A stretch of 64,000 nt of DNA from positions 7,602,001 through 7,666,000 of the forward strand of contig NW_025062478.1 of assembly GCF_000002995.4 (NCBI RefSeq), given 5' to 3'. Positions 1 to 11,828 of the stretch are shown in pieces. The first letter of the stretch is position 1, and every line of letters begins with the position of its first letter. The DNA is from Brugia malayi. Its lineage: Eukaryota; Nematoda; Chromadorea; Rhabditida; Onchocercidae. The notes beneath the pieces were generated by a model that was given only the letters and a program-made list of their open reading frames with translations, had not been told where the DNA came from and ran no database searches. Made by a program: the position numbers and the translations under genes.

Positions 1-584
1 TTAATAGCGATATTTCGATATACCTTGATAAAACACTAATAAGAATAAGAGAGATGACATGAGTCGTCAACAAAGTAAGTGTACAGGCAAAAATAATATT
101 AAGCGTGGCAAACATTACGCTTAAAACGAGCAATAAAATATTAAGTACTGAGCGAATAACAAATCCCGCCTTATGCTTCTTCTTAGAACTATTTCCAATC
201 ATTTTTGCAATGTCTCACGTTCTCATAAATGATCCCTCATAATTTCGTCCAGAAAATAACAAGGAGAGGACAAATCGATCTATGCCAAATGCTTTCTCAG
301 CAAATGTCTCACGACCCTCCCCTCCGAATTGTCGTATGTTTGAACTTTACAACGGTTCAAGGAGGCAAACGCAGCAGGAACCTTCCAGAAGATTCGATGA
401 GTAGCAGCTGGACAGTTGAGGTGCGGGTGTGCGCTGCGTGGAGAGTGTGGTTGGGCATCCGGCAGTAGTCCGGTTCCGGTTCGGTGGATAGCTGATATGA
501 TGGTAGTGCTGGTAATTTGGAATGTCATTTCTTTTCCAAGTTTTCTTCAAATTGTTTTCAGGTTAAGATCCAGAGCACATTATA
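1..584. other. Upstream region of the FKBP gene
   Basis: No gene is recognised here. The stretch is AT-rich up to about 340 and then locally richer in G+C (about 360-490), a pattern that would suit a promoter. A T-rich acceptor ends in CAG at 559-561, 23 bases before the first start codon of the FKBP gene. It is the likely trans-splice site or the end of a 5' UTR intron. Short open frames on both strands show no family signature. Confidence 0.4.
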
Positions 585-3182
585 ATGGCTGCAGTTGATG
601 GAACTGATATCACTCCTGAAAAGGTCACTCTTGATTTACTGAATTTTAAAAACTAACACTTCTTTTCACTCGTGGATGCTTCTATTATTAAACATTATTT
701 ATTTACTTGCTGAAAATTAATTCTGTTCTTTGAATTTGTTAATTTGATTTCCATGTGATTGGGAAGTGATTTTTCCAGCGTTATTAGATGTTATTTTTTT
801 ATTTTTCAGAATGGCGGTGTTTTGAAAAAAATATTAGTGGAAGGAAAAGGGGAACATCGTCCTTCAAAGGGTGATAGTGTGTATGTGCATTATGTAGGAA
901 TTCTTGAAAATGGCGAGCAGTTCGATTCGAGCCGTGATCGTAATGAACCATTCAACTTCACCTTGGGCAACGGGCAGGTAATATGTGCGCTTTCTCTAAT
1001 ATACACTATTTCTTCAATTAATTTTACAGGAGAAATTGGCACTTTATCATTTTAACTGGAAGTTCTTTGTTGCTAATCCAAATTTATTCATGGCGATGAC
1101 GTATGTAATATAAGGAATCATGCATAGTACCTTGCAGGTTATCAAAGGATGGGATCTTGGTGTTGCGACAATGAAAAAGGGCGAGAAATGTGATCTCATT
1201 TGTCGGGCCGATTATGCCTATGGTGAAAATGGTAGCCCACCAAAAATTCCTGGCGGTGCTACACTTAAATTTGAAGTGAATTTTTAATTTATTTGCATTT
1301 CATAAAGCTGTATGAATGATGTGAATATGATTGTGGAAGGAAAGAATTTTTTTTTAGATTGAATTACTGAGCTGGCAAGGGGAAGATATTTCGCCAGATC
1401 GAGATGGTACAATCACCCGATCAATCATTGTAGAGGGTGAGAAATATTCAAGTCCTACTGAGGGTTCAACTGTTAAAGGTTAGTTTTGTCTCTTTTTATT
1501 TCCTGGTGGTTAAATTTGTTTACCTATATTTTCCAGATTATCTTTCTAAGTAATGCGTGTTTTCCTCGAAAGGGACTTTGTGTCCTATTCACAGTTTGAA
1601 GGATAGTTGCTGAGGGATCAGCGACAGTGGATGAAGTCGGCATTTGTTTCAGTATGTGCCGTTGGTTCATACAATGGTCAAGTGTTCTACGATAAGGAAG
1701 TCAGCTTCATTTTGGGAGAAGGTTCTGAGGTAGTGAATAACAAACTTTTTATTTCCAGTTAACTTATTCTTTTCATTAATTTATGCAAATGATGATAATA
1801 GGCCGAGGATAAGCACTAAACCAACATGCAATGATCACAACCCACGAGAGCGATATACTGATGCTTTCTGTTTGTGAGTGAAATACTAAGTCCTGTAAGC
1901 TCAATGTTATATGTGTTCAAAATAAGTATTTTCAGGTGGGTCTACCGGAAGGTGTTGACCGCGCTCTCCGCCGATTCAACAAAGGCGAAAAGTCCATAAT
2001 TCATCTCAAAGGCAGCCGTTTCACTTTTGGTGCTACTCCACCTCCAGAATATGGTTTACCGCCTCATGCTGAAATTGATTTCACTTTGTTCCTCAAGGAA
2101 TATGATAAGGTGTTTTCCGGTATTATATCTGGATAAAATTTTTTAATGTGACACTTTTTCAGATTAAATTCTGTGAATTTTAATAAATGCTAGAAGATGC
2201 AAATCTCGTTTTTAGGTAAAGGCGTCATGGGAATTGACTGGTGAAGAAAAGCTTGATGCTGCAGAAGCTGCGAAAGAAAGGGGTACTATGTTTTTCAAAC
2301 AAGGCAAGATGCGCCTTGCAGCTGCAAAATATATGCGCGTTATTGAGTTGTTGGAATATGAAAAATCATTAGAAAATGAAGCCAAAAGCAGACGGGATGC
2401 GCTGTTGCTTGCTGGTTACCTTAACAGGTTCTTGTGTTCTGTTTTTTTTTTTTTTTTTTTTTTTGTGGAGTTGTTTTTTGAGGGTATCCAAGCTTTAAAA
2501 AGCTCGTATCCAATGTCTTCTGATTTGAAGTTTCTACTTAACTCTTGTTTTCTTTGATTTAGCGCCCTCGTATATGCGAAGCAAGATGAAACAGTGGAAT
2601 GTATAAAGAATTGTGACAAAGCACTAGAAGTTGATCCGAAATGTGTGAAAGCATTATATCGAAAGGCTTTGGTAATTTTTTTAAATAAGATGCTACAGAA
2701 ATCCAAGCTTTATTACTCGAATGCATTTGTTTCATCTACCACATTCAGAATAGATTAACTTAAATTGTTTTATTTCAGGCACTTCAAGAGCAAAACGATG
2801 CTGATGAAGCAATTATTGAGTACAAAAAAGTACTAGAATACGAACCTGACAACAAGGTTCTCTATCTGCAGTGGCACAGTGATCTCATTAGTTGTATGAA
2901 GTATCATTTGTTCAGTGATATCATCATAACTCATAATTTTTAGGCAGCGATAGCGCAAATAGCGGCATGTAAGAAAAAGTTGGCAGAGATTCGTGAGAAA
3001 GAGAAAAAGCGATATAAGGGAATGTTCGAAAGATTTGCTGCTAAAGAAAAGGTGGTGTTTAACTGCAACTTCGAAGTTTCTGGAAAGTTCAATCCGGAGT
3101 AGATTTATAGCGTAGTTCATTTCAGGTTGAAACGAATGAAGATTTGGAAACTGCAAGCCCAAAATCGGAAGTGGTGAATTGA
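585..3182 (+). CDS. fkb-6: FKBP-type peptidyl-prolyl isomerase with TPR repeats (FKBP51/52-like; C. elegans FKB-6 type)
   Basis: Eleven exons: 585-623, 810-977, 1138-1275, 1358-1478, 1653-1729, 1936-2109, 2216-2427, 2563-2671, 2779-2856, 2944-3051, 3126-3182; 426 aa, all phases consistent. Residues about 13-121 are a canonical FKBP domain with the usual binding residues visible ([23 protein letters not shown]). Residues about 125-240 form a second, divergent FKBP-like domain ([24 protein letters not shown]). Residues about 250-375 are three TPR units ([40 protein letters not shown]), followed by a basic helix ([11 protein letters not shown]) like the calmodulin-binding tail of FKBP52. The family catalyses prolyl cis-trans isomerisation and binds the HSP90 C terminus through the TPRs in the cytosol. 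The first intron is small, and a CAG acceptor at 559-561 precedes the ATG. Orthology to fkb-6 is inferred from architecture and not from a search. Confidence 0.95.
2442..2464 (+). repeat. Poly-T tract in FKBP intron 7
   Basis: An uninterrupted run of 23 T lies just inside the 5' end of the intron between exons 7 and 8 of the FKBP gene. It is AT-rich intron sequence prone to slippage and has no coding effect. Confidence 0.95.
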
Positions 3183-3689
3183 GAAGTAATGGAGTTATTG
3201 ATTTTTACTGTTCAATTGATCTATTTCACATGCGTTCCTTAAATTTTGAGCGTATTTGTTTCAAAATTATTGGTTACCACTGTTTATTTCACCACTAATA
3301 AGTGTTAAATGTTCTTGTTTTGAGCAGATAAAAGCAGTTTTGATTAGTTTACTCTACATAAGAGGAATTTTTAAAAAATCTAAAGAAAAGCTATGGATGG
3401 AGTGGATTACTTTGAAATGCTATAGGTTCATGCTCGCATAAAGTGCGTTCATGGTTGTTTTTTCTTTTTAAATTATAGGCCATCCCAATTATGCTGGGTG
3501 CATTCTTATTTGGCTTGCTAATGACGCAATAGTATAATTGTCTCCACGTTTTTGCAGTGGTAAGAGTCGAGAGTGGCTAATCATTTATAGCCACTACTTC
3601 TTTAATTCCCCTCACTTCTCACCATAACACTATGTTAAATCTTGAATCTTTTTTGAAGTTTAAATGATAGATTCTATGGGCCTTGTTAA

Positions 3690-4183
3690 ACAGCAATTTT
3701 GGAACAAATGTTAAAACAAAATATGACAGGCGAAGGAATAACTGCTAAAATGATTAGTTGGATTAAAAAACTTACCAGTGTTTTATAGATTCCATCTCAT
3801 CCTTTAGAAAGTTTCAGCTAACTGACGAAGTTTTAATCACTTATCAAATAAATTAGTTGTGCTTTTGCTAAGATGCCGATCTGCCAACTATTGGGCTAGT
3901 ACATTGTGTAGTGGAAGCAAAAATGTTTTTGGAAACAACCTTTATGATTTGGTTGAATTGTTATTCGGGGGAGAAGTTTGATGTCAGGGAGATGTGTTGG
4001 ATGCCAGCTAAATATTTGGGCAACAATTGAATAAACTGATTCGGAGGATTGGATGATTTTAAAACTGATCTAATTGACAATAGTATGGTTATAAAATCTA
4101 CATTGATGTTAGACAATGATCCAAACAAAGGAGAGGAGGTGCTTGCATGGGCACCAGTTGCTAATAAAGAGCTTATTAGATAA
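3690..4183 (+). pseudogene. Decayed coding relic of unknown origin
   Basis: Translated segments look protein-like but are broken by stops and one frame change. Bases 3690-3788 read ...MLKQNMTGEGITAK... to a TAG. After a shift of frame, sequence from about 3781 continues with SISSFRKFQLTDEVL. The same frame is then open, between stops, for GLVHCVVEAKMFLETTF, SGEKFDVREMCWMPAKYLG and, after two stops near 4030, MVIKSTLMLDNDPNKGEE and VLAWAPVANKELIR before a TAA at 4181-4183. No splice sites would neatly repair it, so a former intron-poor coding sequence is the best reading. A nuclear copy of an endosymbiont gene is one possibility and a dead nematode gene another. I do not recognise the protein family. 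Confidence 0.4.
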
Positions 4184-4283
4184 CCGCATGATTATGATAG
4201 CTAACAAAGAACAATGTAGATATCCTCATGATTGTAAGGATTGCTAACAAAGAACGATGTAAATTGTTTCAATATGTAGAAGC
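4160..4283 (+). repeat. Degenerate ~41-43 bp tandem repeat, three copies
   Basis: Three consecutive units start with GCTAA(T/C)AAAGA at 4160, 4200 and 4243. Copies 1 and 2 also share CATGATTATGATAG / CATGATTGTAAGGA further on. Read as protein, the units begin (V/I)ANKE, so the repeat began inside the coding relic upstream. Confidence 0.7.
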
Positions 4284-4844
4284 ATAAATTTGGAAACAAA
4301 GAGTCCGAAGTATAAGCATTATTTGCGGAAATTACGTAGATATCTTTACTACAATTTGCAACTCATATTTTTAGATCGCGATATTAAAATCCGCGACACA
4401 TTGAACATCTTAATATGCCAAGAGGTTTGAATAGTAGTTCTCTGGGGACTGGACAGGAAATGGTGCATAACGGAATCACAATTTCAGAATGCAGAAATCA
4501 AATGCATGCAGCAGCAGCAGCGGTAATCAACAAAAGAACAAAAATTGAGTCCTGTATGAAGTTTGCATTAAATTCTATTGAATACCCTATTCATAAGGCA
4601 TTAAGACGGAAGACTACTTAGAGAAAACTCATTGCTTGTTTTTCAGTTCACTCCATTTATGTGTACGTTCACGCAAGGTATTCGTGGAGATTGTGTATTT
4701 AAAAAAAAGGAAAATTATTTCAAAGTTTAACTTCAGTCACTTTTACAGGTCCACTCGTTTGAACTTCTTATTCAAAGTGCCATGTCCGTTAATTCCACGT
4801 TTTTATGTTAATCCCACGCGTTTTATTTCATATAATTGATGCAG

Positions 4845-5638
4845 TTACAATGAATAAAAGAATCTATTGGTATCAATTAATATAATTAAAGCAGTTAAGG
4901 TAAAATGCTTCATATATACCTGTTCACATGCATTACATTTCGATTTCGTACAGCAACATATCTGTCCCTTAATATGTCGCTGCTCACATCCTTCTATCCC
5001 ATCTTTGCAAAATCCAAATTTTTTACTTCTGTCACAATCCATTACCTGCAGATCTTATCAAATTCATCAAGAAATTAAACAACTAAATGGAATAACTATA
5101 AAATCAACCAATCTTTTCTATTCCTTGATGATGGGCTGGCATCTATAATAACAGTCAATGTTCGATAAAGCAATAAATTGCTGAATCCGTAATGCAGTCG
5201 GTAAAGGTGATAAGTAGTCTTCCAGTAAGCTCGTAATGGAATGGCTGTCAGGATTTTCAACAAGAATTCCAAAAGTTCTGTGGAACTATTCAGAAACTAA
5301 CAGTGATACCGTTTGGCATCACTTGTTTGTAACAGAATTCAGTATTCGAATCGCACAGAATCATTGTTACTTTGTTGTTGATACCCGAGTAGCACAATAA
5401 ATTCTCACTTAAAGTTGACATGCACTGTTGCCATATAATTGCCAGTACCAAGAGTTTGGTACAAAAGCTGGAAGTTGGCCCAACTAAGGATTGAAAGGAT
5501 AGAGATACTGTCACTGTAATTTTAACTGATGAATATTGTCATGGAATTGTCTGCAAATGAAGCAATTCATTAATTCAAGGCAGTTTTGATAAATGTTTTT
5601 GCTCGCAATTAAACTGGTGGATGATGATACCTGCCCAT
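4845..5638 (-). CDS. Secreted Ly6/uPAR (three-finger)-like protein, probably GPI-anchored
   Basis: Exons on the - strand: 5638-5631 (an 8-base first exon, ATGGGCAG), 5467-5302, 5045-4845; 124 aa. A strong acceptor (T-rich, ending CAG at 5691) and a 52-base leader precede the ATG. Residues 1-20 are a signal peptide with the core LLVLAIIW. The mature part has cysteines at 28, 41, 48, 62, 71, 78, 88-90, 95 and 98, ending in the Ly6-type CCC-x4-CN motif. A short hydrophobic C terminus (FTLTALIILI) could be a GPI signal. The spacing closely matches the gene at 11201-11828, and the intron inside the domain is at the same place. AATAAA lies about 20 bases after the stop. Ly6/uPAR proteins are small extracellular modulators of receptors and channels; the partner is unknown here. 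The micro-exon is inferred from frame, signal peptide and splice sites. Without it no ATG is in frame upstream of residue 19. Confidence 0.75.
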
Positions 5639-6821
5639 AATGAATATTCTTTGAATGAAGTGAATTTTATACCAATGGTAGATTGTAAGTCTGGAAAAAA
5701 GGCATTCATTCAGTAGAATGAACTGCAGAATCAAACGGTTTCACTCAATACATCTCAAACATTTTCGAGCTTTCAAGGCTATTTACTAATGACTGGTCTA
5801 GAACAGTCTGAGAAGTGTGAGGAATAAATGGACCTAACCGATCAATAACCGATGTATGCCAGCAAACCAGGTGTAAAAGAACACGAATGAACGATTGACA
5901 AGTGAAGACTGAAAATAAAATTTGTCTGTTTGTTCAACTCACTTATATATTTTGCATCCTTGTTCTGTACGAAATAGCTGTCACTGATAAATATGCAGAT
6001 TTTATGATATGGATAAATTAGTTTCATACTTAACAGTTGTATAAATATGCAGGTTTAGCATCACAACCGGATTGCTAAACACAGTTGATGTCATGTTATT
6101 TTTCTTTTGTAAAATGATAGCAGTAGTTCAGCTGTAGATTATTATAGATTTGTACCTGGAAGATCGAGAGTTCATGATCAGATCTATTGGGACCTCCTGG
6201 ATAGATACGTATAATTGTAATAGTAGGTATCATAGCTCTCCTTCTCATAGTGATATTACACGATTGTGATACCGCCAAGAGTTTTGTTAGTTTTAATGAC
6301 TTTCTTATTTACACAACAAATAATCATGGCTTGGCTGTCAAAATCAAAAACAAAGATTTTTTACTCAAAAAAAAAAAAAAAAACAATGAATATTGGCAGT
6401 GCTTTTGACTTCCATCTTCGCATTGTGACTTTGTTGGAAATATTTTATTTCATGTCTGTTAAAATCTGTTAAAAAGTTAGGGGATCTTTCTTTAACTCTC
6501 ATAATTTATGTAGATTCTCATGATTACCTGGAAAGGTTATGTAAAGTAGAAGGAACATAAAAGCGTTCTTTGCTGTTTCACGCGTTAATCGGAGAAAGAG
6601 TCAATCGTTGAAGTTGTTAATAGTCAATTTATTAAATTATCAGAATCAAATTACCAAGAATCGAAAATTATCAAATTATATGATTTAGCAGATATTATAA
6701 AGTTACATAAATTCGAAAAAAAAAAAGAAAAATAAGTTGGAAGAGCATAATTTCTAAATAGTTTCTAAAGATTTATTAATATTAAAATAGTATACTTAGT
6801 TGACAACGTTTAACTTCATAT
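5639..6821. other. Intergenic region, no gene seen
   Basis: AT-rich sequence upstream of the first Ly6-like gene and downstream of the gene ending at 6822. It contains the putative trans-splice acceptor at 5691 and a poly-A run near 6367-6382. No coding exons were found. Confidence 0.5.
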
Positions 6822-9706
6822 TTACATCACACTATTTCTACCATTTTTATCTTTCTTTTTTAAATCTGTTTCTAGTCTCAGTTCCGGATTATTTCTGAAT
6901 GTTTCCTTTTTATGACTGGATATTGATGATATCTCTGTCTTGGTAAACGTTTCTGGTTTGCTGCTCTGATCAACTGAGTCCGCTGAATTAATCGTTGCCG
7001 ATTTTATTGTTGAACTTGTTTCCCACAAAATTTTAGGAAAGTAAGGAGTTTTTCTTTTCGGCGATCTTTCCAGTGTTTCATTTGAAGTCAGTGGTAGCTT
7101 GAAATTATCAATTATTAAAAAATATTGTGGGTTAACTAAATGATCAATCAATAACCTAATGTATTTTTCTTGGAAATTAACAAAAGATAGTAAGGCATAG
7201 CATTAATAGTGTTGCTTTCTTTACTGAATTTATCACATTCCCATTACATCTTTTAATAGTTTGATTAATTTTGATTTTGTCTACATGATAAATTGCCTGT
7301 GAAAATCTAACGCAAACTAACGATGTCTTGTGTTTCCACAAGTTCCAATTCACTATCCGTTTGCGTTCTCTCTGATCCCTCTTCTGCTGTGCTGTAATAA
7401 TTTTTTGAAAATTAATATAATATAATTCATATAACTTCGCTGTTATTATGGTACACTCTTCAAAGTTAAATCTTCAAATCGTCAACAACAGTAGTATTCA
7501 TTATACAAAAAGGGAATTACGACTTAATTATTTACCATGCAAATTCTTCCCAATCAGTTATGTCAAATACTTTTTCATTAAATGTCACCTTGTTCCTGCA
7601 ATGAATGTTTTCCTTTCCAGATGTTTACTAAAGTTGGTGTTTGCAAAAAAAAAGATGTTTACAAAAAAATTTATATGTTTTTAAATATATGTGCTTTGAT
7701 ATCCTCTATCCGACTATACATACTCTTCAGTTTTGTAGAAAGTAATTAAAGAAGATATAAAATTAAATATTTTTTGAGAGTAAGATTAAGATCCGTGAAA
7801 ATGTGGCTTTTGGAGGAAAAAATGAAACGTGCGATGATTTCGGTTTGTTTCTTTTCTTGCGTTCTTTTTCATTTGGCATCGACAATGCATTGGCAAGGAA
7901 TGTGTTTTTGCGTAATGTTTGACAGTTGAAACCTTCTCGTTTCTCGAGTTCTTCGAGAGGAGCATACGGATCGCACTCGGGTGTTTCGGTTGACTACAAT
8001 TTCTAGATTCTTTAATAATTTGAGAAAAACAGGAGACAAATTTAATAAGTGAAAAAATTGGAATTGAATATTTTCCCAAACAAAAATAAAAATTGTGTAA
8101 ACAATTTAAATTTTTAACTTCTTTTGGAAATTTCCTTCATCAATTATTAAAGTAAAAACCTTCATAAATGACTTCTGGCTAGATTCATTTATATCTTCCT
8201 GTAATGAGTAATGTTTTCACTAGTATTGGAAGTGAATTTATTGCCAGTACATATAAGAGACGAAAATTCTCTCCTGCATCTTTAAACAGGAACTATAACA
8301 AACGGAACATTTAGAAATTAGCCTTATCATTGCCATCTCAGGAAATAATAATTGATATTGCATACAGTGTTGACCGAATTCTCTCTCAATACTCAACTTT
8401 GGGACACTTCTTTGAGAATAATTTAAAGTAATATAAAGTTGTAATTTATAAAATATATGTGAAGACGACACTTTATTTAATTGCCGGATCATATCGTGAC
8501 ATACAAATAATATTTCCTGTTCATTGTACATATAATTCTCTGAATTTGGTTCTTCCAATTGCTATAACAATAACCATTAACTTTTTTATAGGATGAGAAC
8601 ACTGATAATATTTAGAAAATGTAATAATTAGATGATAATTAGATGAAAATCAATCAATAGGAAAACAGAAATGCATTTTTTATCACTATCAGTTTTAGAT
8701 TTATATATTACCACTTCGTCATCCACTTCATCCTGATCAGCTTCGTTTTTAGACATGGATATGGGTTTTGGATAGAGTGTATCGTCGTCCGCATCCAATT
8801 CACATTTTTGAACTCTGACATTTTGTTTACTGTCGTACTTATTATTCCCGCTCGCTTTTGGCACTTTCTTCAATTCTTTCAGTGAGAAAATGAGATCACC
8901 TAGAAGTATAGAATAAACTTCAGAAATGCGTCACTTGTTGATGGATAAGAAACTTATCAAGAAATATCTGAAATGTTTCGTGAGAAAAAATCACAATTAA
9001 TAAAATACCTTTCTTTATAGACAAGTCTTTCGCAGGCTCTTTGAATGAATGAATTCGATCTATAAGCGCTGAGTTGGGTTCGACGCCAAGCGCCTTAATG
9101 CATAGAAAATAGAATGAGTAGTAATATGTAAACTGTGAATTAATTATAGCACATCTCGTGCAGTGTTAGCTATCATTAATACCACAATTCTGGCAGAAGT
9201 TCGTGTTTCACTATTATGATTTTTTCAAGAGTAATAATGACAAGAAATAAATTACAACAACCTTTTGTATTTCTTCAAATTGACTCTTCAGTTCTTCTTT
9301 AGATAATGGAATTCTGTTTCGTTGTATTCCCTTCCTAATTGTTCGGTTTTGCGGCGAATTTTTTGTTTTTAACTATCAAATATTGCTTATTTTATACAAA
9401 CAAATATTTGTGCCGAATTTTTTAGAATTAATGCAACGATTTGAAACTAAAAATATTAGTTGTAACTATCTGCGATGCGATGATAAATATAAATCATACC
9501 GATAACGGCGATATTCTAAAATAAAACTTTCCTTCAATTCATTAAAAAAAAAGAACGCTTGGCCTCATATTACACTAAAGCATATGTAATCTTCCTTTGA
9601 TTTGTTCTTTAATTAAAATATTATTTCTGCTAGCTCTTCCGTGCTATTGCATTCCATTTTTTTTTATTACCAGTCTAGGACTGGTTGGAAGATCTGAACA
9701 ATTCAT
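6822..9706 (-). CDS. Acidic, low-complexity protein with an RVxF-like PP1 docking candidate (function unknown)
   Basis: Eight - strand exons: 9706-9671, 9372-9262, 9093-9009, 8899-8712, 7993-7829, 7588-7536, 7391-7322, 7097-6822; 327 aa, all phases agreeing. A CAG acceptor lies 13 bases before the ATG. The N-terminal third has a short helical segment (LSKEELKSQFEEIQKALGVE). The centre is acidic (ADQDEVDDEV) and then basic (ERKKRNKPKSSH). The join of exons 5 and 6 gives KSSH|VTFNEKVFDITDWEEF, and HVTF or KVTF resembles the RVxF motif that docks regulators to protein phosphatase 1. The tail is Ser/Thr/Lys rich with SPKRKTP, a possible proline-directed phosphorylation site. I do not recognise a family. 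Weak points are the first exon, the weak donor after KSSH (gtttca), and the use of the second of two nearby AG acceptors for exon 6. Confidence 0.6.
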
Positions 9707-11200
9707 TAATGAAATTTCCTGATACCAGTATAATTTTTTGCTGATTTCAATTTTTTTTTTTTTGATATGCTACGCTTAGTTTAGATAATGACTCACTGGC
9801 GATCTTTGTAGTATTGAGACTGGAGGTTGAGTCTCGAGCCTAACTTCTGACTTCTTTCTGCTGCATAAGCACATCGATCTTCAACAAGTCATTATATTTA
9901 TTAAATGTTTTTCATCGACCACCTTTATTACTTATGCGTTACGTCGCAAAATAGTGCTTATATATAAGCTGGTTAATTTTGACATCAAAAGTTAGCCTTC
10001 CCTTTTTCTTAACTTTAAATTGAATTTCGGTACTTTTCATGACAGCAAAGTATGATGGTCTGATAGTAAATCTACTGCTTTTCCAAAGAAAGCTGAAAAT
10101 TTATGATTATACTACAGTTTTTGAAGTTTAATTCGTAAAATCACAAGCGGTACTTTGAATGTGAAACTCGAGCTCTAGAAAGAAATCGAGAATACGACAG
10201 ATTTAAACAGCAAATAGAAAAATGACAATGAAAATCAGAAAAACAAATGTCGTTTATTTGAATTGAATGTTTTATGCTAATTATAAAATTATATAAAGCA
10301 ATAAACTTATAGCAATACAGATTACAGTGAAAAATATATGCTGATTTGAAATTTAATCCGATTTCGTCATTCAAACATTAAGCTTTCCTTCTTTTTCTAA
10401 CTTTCTCTTTTATTATCTTATATTATTAGTTAGTTTGTTTATACATTTTCTTCTACTATCTGGGACTTATTACTATTTTCATTCCTCTGCATTGTATTAT
10501 TTCGGGTCCATTAGAAATTAAACATTTTAATCGTAGGCAGCCATTTTGTAACAAATTTCAAATATAAAAGCGAAAGAATTACGAAACAGAAAATACAAAA
10601 GTTTTCATTAAATGCAAAAATTAAAGTTTTTAATCTGAGCGAAGAACAAATGGATTGCGTGTAGAATTCACAAAACGTAAAAATTTTAGTGAGAAAAGCT
10701 GGAAAGTAGTTAAAAATGTAAATTTTTATTCAAACATTTGCTTTCATCATTGTAAATTATATATGCAGGCAAGGTCAGTAATTAATCTTCTGTATTTTTA
10801 AAGTCATTTTCAATTCATATTAGATTTTCATCAACTAAGAGAAGTAAATTTAATCTAAATTTCTACCAATTAAATACAATGCATTTCAGTCCGGCCGAAC
10901 AATTTCTCACATACGATGACTAGTTTTTGTTGATCATCAAAGAGAAACAAGAATGCATACAAAAACTATTTCCTAAATTGACGAACATTTATTTATGAAT
11001 TATTTTATTATTCAAGGAATAGAAGGTTTATTTTTCTAAAATAAAATTAAAATTTTTATTTCCATTGATTATAACAAATAAAATAGTCAAGCTTTGGAGT
11101 GGTAGTAATATGTAAGCTTACTTAATTTTTCTGTGATTTTCAATAAAACAAATATTTAGCGAAGATTACCTATTATGCTAAAACACTGAAATAAATTATA
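9707..11200. other. Intergenic region, no gene seen
   Basis: AT-rich, with several T and A runs. It contains the CAG acceptor at 9721-9719 (- strand) serving the gene that starts at 9706. Open frames such as 10141-10374 on the - strand show biased, AT-driven composition and no signature. Confidence 0.5.
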
Positions 11201-11828
11201 TCACAATATTATTTTAGATAATAAAAGGGCAAATACCGGCAGAGTAATTTTGGACATGAAAATAGAGTGAGCAGAATTACAGAGGTTACTAGAGCAGCAA
11301 CATATGTAACCAAGATTAGGAATTGTTTCACACGTTTCAAATAAGCGATACGTTTGACAGATAGATGATCCACCAGTACCATCACAGTACCTTGCCTGAA
11401 GAAATCTTTACATTCTACTTTTCAACATTTTATAAATATGTGAATTAAAAAAGCGTTTTCTTCTTTTTTTTTACAAATTGAGCCACAAAAGCTTTCTTTT
11501 ATCGTGATTGTCGAATCATTTGTTGTTGCTTACATAATGAAAAAAATAATTCAACAAATAATGAAATTCAGATGCAATGAGAAAGTATTTTGGCAAGTAT
11601 ATGTAATAATAGTGTTAATTTATGAAAACCATTGACTTGAGTAATGAAACACTTAAAAACTCTAAGAAATTAAACGAGTTAAATTAATACCGTATCAAAA
11701 CCAAGTGAATGCTTGATACAATTTATACTCGGACATTCAGTAATCTGCAGCTGACTTCCTGAATAGCACTGAATTGCTCCAGTGGCGGGTAATGTCAACA
11801 AAACTAATAATAATATGTAGATTGTCAT
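11201..11828 (-). CDS. Secreted Ly6/uPAR (three-finger)-like protein, probably GPI-anchored
   Basis: Two - strand exons, 11828-11691 and 11395-11201; 110 aa. A T-rich acceptor ends in CAG at 11831, two bases before the ATG region, so the leader would be trans-spliced almost onto the start codon. Residues 1-18 form a signal peptide (MTIYILLLVLLTLPATGA). The mature chain has ten cysteines at 21, 31, 37, 50, 59, 68, 78, 79, 80 and 85, ending CCC-x4-CN, the hallmark end of the Ly6/uPAR three-finger fold. The last ~18 residues are hydrophobic (KITLPVFALLLSKIIL), fitting a GPI-attachment signal. The cysteine spacing and the phase-0 intron between the third and fourth cysteine are shared with the gene at 4845-5638, so the two are likely old paralogues. 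The ligand or receptor is unknown. Confidence 0.8.

Larger units (their letters stand above)
3183..4844. other. Region between the FKBP and the first Ly6-like gene
   Basis: It holds the 3' UTR of the FKBP gene, the decayed coding relic at 3690-4183 with an overlapping degenerate tandem repeat (4160-4283), and AT-rich sequence. An open frame at 4415-4621 includes a short CAG/GCAGCAG run but has no family features. The sequence TTTATT at 4822-4827, an AATAAA on the - strand, is a likely poly(A) signal for the Ly6-like gene at 4845. Confidence 0.4.

Noticed and set aside
8238..8558. 106-codon - strand open frame inside an intron of the PP1-motif gene
   Set aside because: No acceptor/donor pair fits the neighbouring phases, composition is AT-driven, and several frames of this length are expected by chance in 64 kb.
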